Shown: positions 1 through 8,271 of the stretch, one piece after another | Layout: every line of letters begins with the position of its first letter | Numbering within the stretch: the first letter of the stretch is position 1 | Assembly: GCF_001293465.1 (NCBI RefSeq) | Contig: NZ_JSYZ01000002.1 | Coordinates: 264,566-328,565, forward strand | From: Pseudomonas asplenii | GTDB lineage: Bacteria > Pseudomonadota > Gammaproteobacteria > Pseudomonadales > Pseudomonadaceae | Reading direction: 5' to 3' | DNA: 64,000 bases | The notes under the pieces: model-generated | Told to the model about the DNA's origin: nothing | Seen by the model: only the letters and a program-made list of their open reading frames with translations | Database searches by the model: none | Made by a program: the position numbers and the translations under genes

Positions 1-11
1 ATTTGGCGTTT

Positions 12-52
12 GGCGCAAATCCTGTAGGAGCAGGGCTTGCCCGCGAATACGC
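12..52. repeat. REP-like palindrome
   Basis: The stretch contains TGTAGGAGCAGGGCTTGCCCGCGAA, the typical core of Pseudomonas REP elements, directly after the 3' end of the DUF1289 gene. The same core occurs in reverse near 17540. It is probably a non-coding, transposase-mobilised repeat. Confidence 0.6.
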
Positions 53-55
53 CCG

Positions 56-271
56 TCAGGACACCGCTGGACTGGCTAACGTCCACAGAACGCCGGCCGC
101 CCTGGCCCGCTCATGACAGCGCCCCAGCACCTCGCGTCGCTCGGCGTTGTCCATCCGCCCCCAGCGGCTGATTTCCCCTGCCGTGCGCTGGCAGCCGGTA
201 CAGATGTCCTGCTCGTCCAGCGCGCAGATGCTCACGCAGGGCGAGGCCACCGGGCGTTCGGTCGTGCTCAT
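56..271 (-). CDS. DUF1289 domain small cysteine protein
   Basis: This 71-residue protein has the DUF1289 signature: SPCVSIC near residues 10-16, then CTGCQR (C-x2-C), and a SRW motif. The four cysteines could bind a metal or Fe-S cluster, but no function is established for the family. Its ATG overlaps the stop of the upstream carbonic-anhydrase-like gene by 4 bases (ATGA), so the two are translationally coupled. The family is common in Pseudomonas beside such gamma-class proteins. The family call is firm; the role is unknown. Confidence 0.8.
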   Translation of the reverse strand: MSTTERPVASPCVSICALDEQDICTGCQRTAGEISRWGRMDNAERREVLGRCHERARAAGVLWTLASPAVS

Positions 272-792
272 GCCTGGTCTTCCTGCAGGTCGCGGGCATA
301 CCGTTGCGCGTTATGCACGTAATGGGCCGCGCTGGCTTCGAGCATCTTCTTCTGCTGCTCGGTCAGTTCGCGCACCACCTTGCCCGGCGAGCCCATGACC
401 AGCGAGCCATCGGGGATTTCCTTGTTCTCGCCGATCAGCGCATTGGCGCCGATGATGCAGTGCCTGCCGATCTTCGCGCCGTTGAGAATCACCGCGTTGA
501 TGCCGATCAGGCTGTAGTCGCCGACAGTGCAGCCATGCAGCATGGCGTTATGGCCGATGGTCACGCCGGTCCCGATGGTCAGCGGATAGCCCATGTCGGT
601 GTGCATCACCGTGCCATCCTGCACGTTACTGTTGGGGCCGATCAGGATCAGTTCGTTGTCGCCGCGCAATACGGCGTTGAACCAGACGCTGGCGCCCTCT
701 TGCAGCTTGACCTTGCCCACCAGCACGGCATTGGGAGCCACCCAGCTCTGCGGATGGGCTTCGACGCGAAAGTCGCCCAGACGGTATTTCAT
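268..792 (-). CDS. Gamma-carbonic-anhydrase-like hexapeptide protein
   Basis: The 174-residue protein starts at MKYRLGDF, preceded by a GAGGATT ribosome site; a longer open frame upstream is unlikely to be used. It is a left-handed beta-helix of hexapeptide repeats with histidines at about 64, 81 and 86 in the positions of the three zinc ligands of gamma carbonic anhydrases (YrdA/PaaY group). Many members have no proven carbonic anhydrase activity, so the enzymatic role is inferred. It is coupled to the downstream DUF1289 gene by a 4-base overlap. Confidence 0.85.
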   Translation of the reverse strand: MKYRLGDFRVEAHPQSWVAPNAVLVGKVKLQEGASVWFNAVLRGDNELILIGPNSNVQDGTVMHTDMGYPLTIGTGVTIGHNAMLHGCTVGDYSLIGINAVILNGAKIGRHCIIGANALIGENKEIPDGSLVMGSPGKVVRELTEQQKKMLEASAAHYVHNAQRYARDLQEDQA

Positions 793-844
793 GCGGTAAT
801 CCTCACGGCTCGGGGTACGGCGCCATACTGACGATGGCTTGGAT

Positions 845-1444
845 TCAGAGATTGATGAAGCGCTGCGGTGGCTGGTACAGGTCGATCCGGGTGTCATACA
901 GCAGGTTGACCAGCTCGACGATCATGATCGCCGTCAGCCCCCAGATCTTGTACTCGCCATATCGGTAGCTCGGCACGTAGCAGCTGCGGCCCTGGTAGTC
1001 GATGCGGTGGGTGTGCTCGCGCGGGTCCTCGCGAAAGAACGCCAAGGGCACATTGAACACTGCGGCGATCTCGGCATCGTTGGCCCGGTACTCGACGAAG
1101 TCCGGCACCAGGCCGACATACGGCGTGACCTTGAGACCGTACAGCGAGACCAGCGGGCTCAACGGCCCGACAATCTCCACCAGGCCCGGCGCCAGGCCGA
1201 TCTCCTCCTCGGCCTCGCGCAGGGCGGTGAACACCAGGTCCGGGTCTTCCGGATCGCGCCGACCGCCGGGAAATGCCACCTCGCCGCCATGGGTCGAAAG
1301 GCCGCTGGCACGCAGGGTCAATACCAGTTCCGGCTCTTCGCTGCGCGTGATCGGCACCAATACCGCCGCCTCCGGAAAACGTCGGTCCGTTTCCAGGGGC
1401 CGGGGGGTATGCTCTCTTACACGTCGAAGTAGCTCATCCTGCAT
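845..1444 (-). CDS. NUDIX CoA pyrophosphatase-like protein
   Basis: The 199-residue protein carries the UPF0035/CoAse pattern [20 protein letters not shown] (about residues 42-61), running into a Nudix box ending [12 protein letters not shown] (73-84). This combination marks the YeaB/NudL type that hydrolyses CoA or acyl-CoA to 4'-phosphopantetheine and 3',5'-ADP. Length is normal. It is divergent from a second, unrelated NUDIX gene at 1586. Substrate is inferred from the family signature only. Confidence 0.85.
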   Translation of the reverse strand: MQDELLRRVREHTPRPLETDRRFPEAAVLVPITRSEEPELVLTLRASGLSTHGGEVAFPGGRRDPEDPDLVFTALREAEEEIGLAPGLVEIVGPLSPLVSLYGLKVTPYVGLVPDFVEYRANDAEIAAVFNVPLAFFREDPREHTHRIDYQGRSCYVPSYRYGEYKIWGLTAIMIVELVNLLYDTRIDLYQPPQRFINL

Positions 1445-1585
1445 AGCTGATCTCGATGTCTGACTTACCCTGCATCATGCACCAAACCGTCAGACCGCCC
1501 AACCCCTCAACTGTTTCGTGAATGCACAACTTGCCGACAGGCAGCGGCACACGCAAAAATAGACGGATCCTCCAGAGAATAGCCC
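1445..1585. promoter_or_regulatory. Divergent intergenic region
   Basis: These 141 bases separate the two divergent NUDIX genes and must hold both promoters. No strong sigma-70 pair or operator palindrome stands out by eye. The downstream gene start at 1586 is preceded by CAGAGAAT, a weak ribosome site. Confidence 0.35.
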
Positions 1586-2143
1586 ATGAAGTTCTGCAGC
1601 CAGTGCGGCAAACCGGTCAGTCAACGTATCCCCGAAGGCGACACGCGCCTGCGCTTTGTCTGCGACCACTGCCAGACCATTCATTACCAGAATCCCAATA
1701 TCGTCGCCGGCTGCCTGCCGGTCTGGGGCAGCCAGGTGCTGCTGTGCCGACGCGCCATCGAGCCACGGCTGGGCTACTGGACCCTGCCGGCGGGTTTCAT
1801 GGAGAACGGCGAGACCGTGGAGCAGGCCGCACGCCGGGAAACGCTCGAGGAAGCCTGCGCCCGGGTGAACGACCTGAGGATCTACACCCTGATCGACGTG
1901 CCGCACATCAACCAGGTGCATGTGTTCTATCGCGCCGAACTGGCCGACCTGGACTTCGCCGCCGGCCCCGAGAGCCTGGAAGTGCGCCTGTTCGAAGAGC
2001 ACGAGATCCCCTGGTCAGAGCTGGCTTTCAGGACGGTCGGGCGTACCTTAGAATGCTTCTTCGCCGACCGCCCTACCCAGGAATTCCCGGTACGCAGCGA
2101 AGCTGTGCCGCCCATGATGCCGAAGGCGGCCGACCCACAATAA
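1586..2143 (+). CDS. NUDIX hydrolase with zinc ribbon
   Basis: The 185-residue protein begins with a zinc ribbon (C4, C7, C26, C29) followed by a Nudix domain. The Nudix box runs from G70 to about residue 91 with G-x5-E76, R84-E85 and E88-E89. The final glycine of the EExG end is replaced (EEAC), a departure from consensus that leaves the metal-binding glutamates in place. Related Pseudomonas proteins are annotated as ADP-ribose or NAD-type pyrophosphatases, but the substrate cannot be read from the sequence. Confidence 0.85.
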   Translation: MKFCSQCGKPVSQRIPEGDTRLRFVCDHCQTIHYQNPNIVAGCLPVWGSQVLLCRRAIEPRLGYWTLPAGFMENGETVEQAARRETLEEACARVNDLRIYTLIDVPHINQVHVFYRAELADLDFAAGPESLEVRLFEEHEIPWSELAFRTVGRTLECFFADRPTQEFPVRSEAVPPMMPKAADPQ

Positions 2144-2177
2144 GCCGCTCTGCCACCTTTCCAGGGATATCGTTTCA

Positions 2178-2681
2178 ATGCGTTGGTTGTTAGCCGTCTT
2201 CTGCCTGTCGTTCGCCACGCTGTCCCAGGCCTCCGCCGCCGACCCGCTGCAGGGCCGGACCATCGAAAAAGTCCTGGTTCTCAAGTCCGCCCACCAGTTG
2301 CAGTTGATCAACGACGGCAAGCCGCTGAAGACCTACCGGATCTCCCTGGGCCGCAACCCCAAGGGCCCCAAGCTGATCGAGGGCGACCGCCGCACGCCGG
2401 AAGGGTTCTACTGGATCGACTGGCGCAAGACCAGCGAGAAGTTCAACCTGTCGATGCACATCTCCTACCCGAACATCAGCGACGCCGCCCGCGCCCGCCG
2501 CGAGGGCGTCAACCCCGGCAGCATGATCATGATCCACGGCACACCGGACTCCGAGGACTACCCGGAGCAATGGCTGCATACCCTGGACTGGACCGACGGC
2601 TGCATCGGCATGCGCAACGTCGACATGCGCGAGGTGTGGAACCTGGTCAAGGACGGCACCCTGGTGGAAATCCGCCCCTGA
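2178..2681 (+). CDS. L,D-transpeptidase (YkuD/YafK-like), exported
   Basis: The 167-residue protein has an N-terminal signal peptide with probable cleavage after ASA (residue 20). A YkuD domain follows with H120 in MIHGTPDSED and the nucleophile C142 in TDGCIGMRN. The usual SHGCIR motif is altered: there is no arginine directly after CI, which is closer to the YafK/DpaA branch that acts on Braun lipoprotein links. Its action is therefore peptidoglycan cross-linking or hydrolysis in the periplasm; which one is uncertain. It ends just before a strong terminator. Confidence 0.82.
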   Translation: MRWLLAVFCLSFATLSQASAADPLQGRTIEKVLVLKSAHQLQLINDGKPLKTYRISLGRNPKGPKLIEGDRRTPEGFYWIDWRKTSEKFNLSMHISYPNISDAARARREGVNPGSMIMIHGTPDSEDYPEQWLHTLDWTDGCIGMRNVDMREVWNLVKDGTLVEIRP

Positions 2682-2716
2682 GCCTGCGTGCAACCACCCT
2701 GATACCACTCAATCGC

Positions 2717-2752
2717 GAAAAGCCCGGCATGCCACCCATGCCGGGCTTTTTA
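2717..2752 (+). terminator. Rho-independent terminator after the YkuD gene
   Basis: AAAGCCCGGCATG, a CCACC loop and CATGCCGGGCTTT form a near-perfect hairpin with a T-run downstream and an A-run upstream, so it can work in both directions. It separates the transpeptidase gene from the nag operon. Confidence 0.9.
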
Positions 2753-2777
2753 TTACGTTCGGGAAAGACCACTGGCA

Positions 2778-2815
2778 TTGACATGGTATTCAAGTGGTAT
2801 TACTTTCAATACCAC
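2778..2815 (+). promoter_or_regulatory. nag operon promoter and NagR operator
   Basis: A perfect -35 TTGACA (2778-2783), a 17-base spacer and a -10 TACTTT (2801-2806) form a strong sigma-70 promoter. A perfect inverted repeat GTGGTATT-N6-AATACCAC (2794-2815) covers the -10 and the start point, and a further TGGTATT half-site lies at 2784-2790 inside the spacer. GntR/UTRA regulators of GlcNAc genes bind TGGTAT-type palindromes, so this is the expected site for the regulator encoded next, acting as repressor released by GlcN6P or GlcNAc6P. Confidence 0.85.
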
Positions 2816-2857
2816 TACCGAGCACAAGAACGCCAATAACCGCATCGGAAAACCTGC

Positions 2858-3589
2858 ATGGACAAGATCCTCGCCCTGCGACCTGACGAGTCCCAACCGA
2901 CACCGCTGTACCTGCAACTGGCACGCAACCTCGAGGCCGCCATTCATGCCGGCCAATGGAAAGCCGAACAGGCGCTGCCCTCGGAACGCAACCTGAGCGA
3001 GTTGCTGGGCATTTCCCGGGTAACCTCGCGCAAGGCCCTGGAGGTCCTTCTCGAACAAGGCCTGATCCGTCGCAACCAGGGCTCCGGCACCTTCATCACC
3101 CCACGGCTGGAACAGCCGCTGTCACGCCTTTCCAGCTTCAGCGAAATGCTCCGTTCCAAGGGCTTCGTACCCGGTTCCCAATGGCTGGAACGCCATATCA
3201 CTCTGCCCAGCCATGAAGAGCTGATCCGCCTGGCCCTCTCGCCCAGTGCCGAGGTTGCGCGCCTCAAGCGCCTGCGCAAGGCCGACGACACGGTGATGGC
3301 GATCGAGATGAGCACCCTGCCCGCCACGCTGCTCCCCGAACCGGAGAAGATCGGCGATTCGCTCTACGAATACCTGGACGGTATCGGCCGCCCCGTGGTG
3401 CGGGCGCTGCAACATATCCGCGCGATCAATGCCTCGCCGGACTTCGCCGCCCTGGTCGGCATCGAGCCCGGTACCGCGATGCTGCTGATGACCCGCGTCG
3501 GCTACCTGGAGGACAACACCCCCATCGAACTGACCGACACCTATTGCCGCAACGACTACTACGACTTCGTCGCCGAGTTGCGACGCTAG
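2858..3589 (+). CDS. nagR: GntR/UTRA repressor of the nag operon
   Basis: The 243-residue protein has an N-terminal GntR winged helix (residues about 15-82, with PSERNLSELLGISRVTSRKALEVL and the GSGTF wing) and a C-terminal UTRA ligand domain (about 98-238). It is the first gene of the GlcNAc operon and lies directly behind the TGGTATT palindrome, so autoregulation is likely. The ligand is inferred to be a phosphorylated amino sugar, as for NagR/NagQ in other proteobacteria. Confidence 0.88.
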   Translation: MDKILALRPDESQPTPLYLQLARNLEAAIHAGQWKAEQALPSERNLSELLGISRVTSRKALEVLLEQGLIRRNQGSGTFITPRLEQPLSRLSSFSEMLRSKGFVPGSQWLERHITLPSHEELIRLALSPSAEVARLKRLRKADDTVMAIEMSTLPATLLPEPEKIGDSLYEYLDGIGRPVVRALQHIRAINASPDFAALVGIEPGTAMLLMTRVGYLEDNTPIELTDTYCRNDYYDFVAELRR

Positions 3590-3608
3590 CCAGCCCGGGG
3601 AAGCCGCC

Positions 3609-4715
3609 ATGTCCGAAGACAACATCCTGACCGCCCAAGGCTGGGTTCGCGGTCGCCTGATCCACCGGCAAGGCCGGGTGCTGCGCATCGAAGGCGAGCC
3701 CTGCGAGCCGGCCGACAACGATCTGCCCTACCTGCTGCCGGGCTTCATCGACCTGCATGTCCACGGCGGTGGCGGCAGGGACATCATGCAGGGTGGCGAT
3801 GCCTTCGAGACCATCGCCCGCACCCACCTGCGCTTCGGCACCACCTCCCTGCTGGCGACCACCATGACCGCGCCATCCGAAGAGATCGGCGCGATCCTCG
3901 CCCAACTCGGCCCCTGTTGCGAACAACGCCCGCCAGGCACGGCGCGTATCCTCGGCGTGCACCTCGAAGGCCCGTTCATCAACCCCGGCAAGCTCGGCGC
4001 CCAGCCGAATTTCGCCCACACCGCGATCGCCGCCGAAGTCGATGAATACCTGCGCCTCGCGCCGATCCGGGTGATCACCATCGCCCCGGAAATCGCCGGC
4101 CACGAACACCTGATCCGCAGCCTCAGCCAACGCGGCATTCGCATGCAGATCGGCCACACCCTGGGCAGCTACGAGGAAGGCGTCGCCGCCCTCGCCGCCG
4201 GGGCCAGCAGTTTCACCCACCTGTACAACGCCATGAGCCCGCTGCACCACCGCGAACCGGGCATCGTCGGGGCCGCGCTGGCCCACGCGCGCTACGCCGA
4301 GCTGATCCCCGATCTGTTGCACGTGCACCCGGGGGCGATGCGCGTAGCACTGCGCTCGATACCCTGCCTCTACTGCGTGACCGACTCGACCGCCGCCGCC
4401 GGCATGCCCGATGGCGAGTACCGGCTCGGCAGCCACACCGTGACCAAGTGCCTGGGCGGCGTGCGGTTGGCCGATGGCACCCTGGCCGGCAGCACCCTGA
4501 CCATGGACCAGGCCCTGCGCAACCTGGTGAAGATCGGCCTGCCCATCGCCGAAGCCTCGCAACGGCTCTCGCAGTTTCCCGCCGACTATCTCGGCCTCAC
4601 CGAACGCGGGCGCCTGCAGCCGGGGAGCTGGGCCGACTGCGTGCGCCTGGATCGCTCACTGACACTGACCGCGGTAATGGTCGAAGGAGAAGCCGTTGAC
4701 TTGCAGAATGCTTGA
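3609..4715 (+). CDS. nagA: N-acetylglucosamine-6-phosphate deacetylase
   Basis: The 368-residue enzyme converts GlcNAc-6-P to GlcN-6-P and acetate in the cytoplasm. It has the amidohydrolase landmarks of NagA: DLHVHGGGG (H50, H52), HLEGPF with metal ligand E120, H183 in IGHT, HLYNAMSPLHHREPG (from H204), and catalytic D259 in TDSTAAAG. The start is 5 codons after an AGCCCGGGGAAG stretch. The gene overlaps the next one by 20 bases, so expression is coupled to the deaminase. Confidence 0.95.
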   Translation: MSEDNILTAQGWVRGRLIHRQGRVLRIEGEPCEPADNDLPYLLPGFIDLHVHGGGGRDIMQGGDAFETIARTHLRFGTTSLLATTMTAPSEEIGAILAQLGPCCEQRPPGTARILGVHLEGPFINPGKLGAQPNFAHTAIAAEVDEYLRLAPIRVITIAPEIAGHEHLIRSLSQRGIRMQIGHTLGSYEEGVAALAAGASSFTHLYNAMSPLHHREPGIVGAALAHARYAELIPDLLHVHPGAMRVALRSIPCLYCVTDSTAAAGMPDGEYRLGSHTVTKCLGGVRLADGTLAGSTLTMDQALRNLVKIGLPIAEASQRLSQFPADYLGLTERGRLQPGSWADCVRLDRSLTLTAVMVEGEAVDLQNA

Positions 4716-5718
4716 AGAGGCGCTGTCCTCCCATGAGGCGGTCAGCCGCCAGTTGCAGGGGCTCGATGACCAACTGATCGCCATCGGCGCGCGTCTGCGC
4801 GAGCGGCCGCCCCAGGTAGCGATGACCGTCGCCCGCGGCAGCTCCGACCATGCGGCCAGCTACTTCGCCTACCTGACCATGCAACAGACCGGCGTGCCGG
4901 TGGCCTCGCTGCCGATGTCGGTGGTCACCCTGCGGCACTCGCCACTGCAGGTCCACGGCCAGGCGGTATTCGCCTTTTCCCAGTCCGGGCAGAGTCCCGA
5001 CCTGGTCGACAGCCTGCACCTGCTGCGCGACCGCGGGGCCCTGAGCGTGGCCATGGTGAACGTCCCCGACTCACCGTTGCAGGCCGCCTGCGAATACACC
5101 CTCCCGTTGCTGGCCGGGCCCGAACAGAGCGTCGCCGCGACCAAGAGTTTCATCGCCACCCTCAGTGCCAGCGCCCGGCTGCTGGGTTACTGGCAATACG
5201 ACCCGGCATTGCTGGAGGCCGGCCGGGCCCTGCCCGAAGGCCTGCAACAGGCGGCGGCACAGGACTGGAGCCCGGCCCTGGAGGTGTTGCGCGCCAGCGA
5301 ACGGCTGATGGTGATCGGCCGTGGCGCCGGCTTCGCCATCGCCCAGGAAGCCGCGCTGAAATTCAAGGAAACCTCGGCGATCCAGGCGGAAGCCTTCAGC
5401 AGCGCGGAGGTCCGTCACGGCCCGATGGCCCTGATCGATGCCGGTTATCCACTGCTGGTCTTCGCCCCCCGTGGCGCGGAGCAGGCCGGGCTGCTCAAGC
5501 TCGCCAGCGACATGCGCCAGCGCGGTGCGCGGGTGCTGCTCGCCGCCCCCACCGACATCGCCGAGCGTGACCTGGACCTGGCCTGCGCGCGCCACCCGGC
5601 CCTCGACCCGATCCTGGCGATCCAGAGTTTCTACGTGATGGCCGCGCAACTGGCCGTGGCCCGCGGCATGGACCCCGACCAACCGCGTCACCTGAGCAAA
5701 GTCACCCGTACCCACTGA
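4696..5718 (+). CDS. SIS-domain glucosamine-6-P deaminase (NagB-II/AgaS type)
   Basis: The 340-residue protein has two SIS sugar-isomerase domains (about 30-165 and 190-325), with ARGSSDHA and SQSGQSPD in the first and the ETSAIQAEAFSSAEVRHGP motif in the second. It resembles the isomerase half of GlmS without the glutaminase domain. In nag operons lacking classical nagB this protein serves as the GlcN-6-P deaminase giving Fru-6-P. The TTG at 4696 is favoured because GAAGGAG sits 6 bases upstream; an ATG at 4708 is the alternative. It overlaps nagA by 20 bases. Confidence 0.85.
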   Translation: MTCRMLEEALSSHEAVSRQLQGLDDQLIAIGARLRERPPQVAMTVARGSSDHAASYFAYLTMQQTGVPVASLPMSVVTLRHSPLQVHGQAVFAFSQSGQSPDLVDSLHLLRDRGALSVAMVNVPDSPLQAACEYTLPLLAGPEQSVAATKSFIATLSASARLLGYWQYDPALLEAGRALPEGLQQAAAQDWSPALEVLRASERLMVIGRGAGFAIAQEAALKFKETSAIQAEAFSSAEVRHGPMALIDAGYPLLVFAPRGAEQAGLLKLASDMRQRGARVLLAAPTDIAERDLDLACARHPALDPILAIQSFYVMAAQLAVARGMDPDQPRHLSKVTRTH

Positions 5719-5731
5719 CGAGTACCGTGCC

Positions 5732-8251
5732 ATGCATAACAACAATAATGAGCTCACCCTCGGCGCACCGCTGAGCGGTCCCGTAATGCCACTCCCGGCT
5801 ATCGACGATGCCGTGTTCGCCAGTGGTGCCCTGGGCGAAGGCATCGCCATCGACCCGCTCAACGACAGCCTGCATGCGCCCTGCGCCGGGGTGATCATAC
5901 ACGTCGCACGCACCCGGCACTCCCTGACCCTGCGGGCCGACAACGGCGCCGAGCTGCTGTTGCACCTGGGCCTGGATACCGTCGCCCTGCAGGGCGAAGG
6001 CTTTGTCCTGCTGGTCGGTGAAGGGGATCGGGTCGAGGCGGGCCAGGCCCTGCTGCGATTCGACCTGGACCAGGTCGCCCGCCACAGCAGGAGCCTGGTC
6101 AGCCCGCTGGTGCTGACCAATGGCGAACGTTACGAGCTGCGAACCCGACCGCTCGACTCGGTCAAGGTCGGCGACCCCGTGTTGCAGGTCGTCCCACGCC
6201 AGTCGGCCCAGCCGTCGACGGCCATGGCGGACAACGGCGACGACGAGGTCCGCGGCAGTGTCCGGGTCGCCCACCGTGGCGGTCTGCACGCCCGGCCGGC
6301 CGCCCTGCTGCGCCAGACGGCACAGGGCTTCGACTGCAGCGCGCGACTGCATCTGGGCGATCGGTCGGCCTCTCTCGACAGCCTGATCGGCATCATGGGG
6401 CTGGGCGTCGAGGAACAGGCCCAGGTGCAAGTCAGTTGCCGGGGCAAGGATCGTGAGGCAGCCATACAGGCCCTGTTGCAGGTGCTGCAAACGCCGTTGG
6501 CCGAAGACCACCACCACGCCGTCCCGCCCCAGCCAATCGCCATTCGGCCCGCCGAGGCCGGTGTGCTGCACGGGGTATGCGCCGCGCCAGGATTGGTCAG
6601 CGGTCCGTTGGCGCGACTGCAGGCCATCCAGCTGCCACCCGACTGCGGCCCGCATGACGTCGAGGAACAACGGCAGGCCTTGACCGGCGCGCTGGAACAG
6701 GTGCGCAGGGAAATCCATACGACCCTGCAGCAAGCCATGGCGCGCGGGGATCATGCCGAACAGGCGATCTTCAATGCCCACCTGGCGCTACTCGAAGACC
6801 CGGCCCTGCTCGACATCGCCGCCCAGGCCATTGCCCATGGCCGCGCCGCCAGCCACGCCTGGAGCCAGGCGATCGAGAGCCAGTGCCAGGTCCTGCTGCA
6901 ACTGGGCAATCCGCTGCTCGCCGAACGCACCAATGACCTGCGCGACCTGCGCCAGCGGGTACTGCGCATCCTGCTCGGCGACACCTGGCACTACGAACTG
7001 CCGCCGGGGGCGATCGTCGCCGCCCATGAACTGACACCGTCCGATCTGCTGCTGATCAGCCGGCAGGACGTCGCCGGGCTGTGCATGGCCGAAGGCGGGG
7101 CCACCTCCCATGTCGCCATTCTCGCCCGCGCCAAGGGCCTGCCCTGCCTGGTCGCCCTGGGTGCGCCGCTGCTGGAGGTCGCCCCCGGCCAGCAGGTGGT
7201 GCTCGATGCCGGTCACGGCCGCCTCGAACTGACGCCCGACCAGGCTCGCCTCGACGGCGTCGCCATGGCCCGCGAGCACCATCAACTGCGCCGTCAGCGC
7301 CAGCAGGAACTCAGCCTCTCGCCGGCCCATACGCGCGACGGTCTGTCGATCGAGGTGGCAGCCAATGTCGCCTCGGCAGAGGAAGCCCAGCAGGCCCACC
7401 AGAGTGGTGCCGACGGTGTCGGCCTGCTGCGCACCGAGTTCCTCTTCGTCGACCGCCAGACCGCCCCCGACGAACGGGAACAGCTGAATGCCTATCAGGC
7501 GGTGGTCGACGCCATGGGCGACAAGCCGGTGATCATCCGTACCATCGATGTCGGTGGCGACAAGCAACTCGACTACCTGCCGCTGCCCGTCGAAGCCAAC
7601 CCGGTGCTCGGCCTGCGCGGCATCCGTCTGGCCCAGGCCCGGCCGGAACTGCTGGAGCAGCAACTGCGGGCGCTGCTGCAGGTCAGCCCCATGCAACGCT
7701 GCCGAATTCTGCTGCCCATGGTCAGCGAGGTCGACGAGCTGTTGCCTATTCGCCGCTGCCTGGAGCGCCTGGCCGACGAGTTGGGCCTCAGCGAGCGCCC
7801 GCAACTGGGCGTCATGATCGAAGTACCCTGCGCGGCACTGCTGGCCGGGCAACTGGCCGAGCACGCCGACTTCCTCTCCATCGGCACCAACGACCTGTCG
7901 CAATACACCCTGGCCATGGACCGTGATCATGCCGGCCTGGCGGCGCGAGTCGATGCCCTGCACCCGGCGGTGCTGCAACTGATCGCCAGCACCTGCGCCG
8001 GGGCCGCACGGCACCAACGCTGGGTGGGCGTCTGCGGCGCCCTTGCCTCGGACCCGCTGGCCACGCCGGTACTGGTTGGCCTGGGCGTCACCGAGCTGTC
8101 GGTGAGCCCGCCACAGATCGGCGAAATCAAGGAGCGGGTGCGCAGCCTCGATGCCGCCCAATGCCGCCGTATCAGTCAGTCGCTGCTCCAGCTCGGCAGC
8201 GCCGCGAGCGTGCGCGAAGCTTGCCACCAGCAGTGGCCACTGGACCGATAA
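5732..8251 (+). CDS. nagF: PTS EIIA-HPr-EI fusion for GlcNAc
   Basis: The 839-residue fusion combines three phosphotransfer domains: EIIA-Glc-like (residues 1-150, phosphorylated His at H78 in LLLHLG), HPr (about 172-255, H186 in GLHARPAALL) and Enzyme I (about 275-839, H460 in GGATSHVAI and the C-terminal PEP-binding barrel). It passes phosphate from PEP to the EIIB domain of the adjacent NagE. One polypeptide thus supplies all soluble PTS steps. It sits 13 bases after the deaminase gene in the same operon. Confidence 0.93.
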   Translation: MHNNNNELTLGAPLSGPVMPLPAIDDAVFASGALGEGIAIDPLNDSLHAPCAGVIIHVARTRHSLTLRADNGAELLLHLGLDTVALQGEGFVLLVGEGDRVEAGQALLRFDLDQVARHSRSLVSPLVLTNGERYELRTRPLDSVKVGDPVLQVVPRQSAQPSTAMADNGDDEVRGSVRVAHRGGLHARPAALLRQTAQGFDCSARLHLGDRSASLDSLIGIMGLGVEEQAQVQVSCRGKDREAAIQALLQVLQTPLAEDHHHAVPPQPIAIRPAEAGVLHGVCAAPGLVSGPLARLQAIQLPPDCGPHDVEEQRQALTGALEQVRREIHTTLQQAMARGDHAEQAIFNAHLALLEDPALLDIAAQAIAHGRAASHAWSQAIESQCQVLLQLGNPLLAERTNDLRDLRQRVLRILLGDTWHYELPPGAIVAAHELTPSDLLLISRQDVAGLCMAEGGATSHVAILARAKGLPCLVALGAPLLEVAPGQQVVLDAGHGRLELTPDQARLDGVAMAREHHQLRRQRQQELSLSPAHTRDGLSIEVAANVASAEEAQQAHQSGADGVGLLRTEFLFVDRQTAPDEREQLNAYQAVVDAMGDKPVIIRTIDVGGDKQLDYLPLPVEANPVLGLRGIRLAQARPELLEQQLRALLQVSPMQRCRILLPMVSEVDELLPIRRCLERLADELGLSERPQLGVMIEVPCAALLAGQLAEHADFLSIGTNDLSQYTLAMDRDHAGLAARVDALHPAVLQLIASTCAGAARHQRWVGVCGALASDPLATPVLVGLGVTELSVSPPQIGEIKERVRSLDAAQCRRISQSLLQLGSAASVREACHQQWPLDR

Positions 8252-8271
8252 CAACAATAAGGAGAGCCAAC

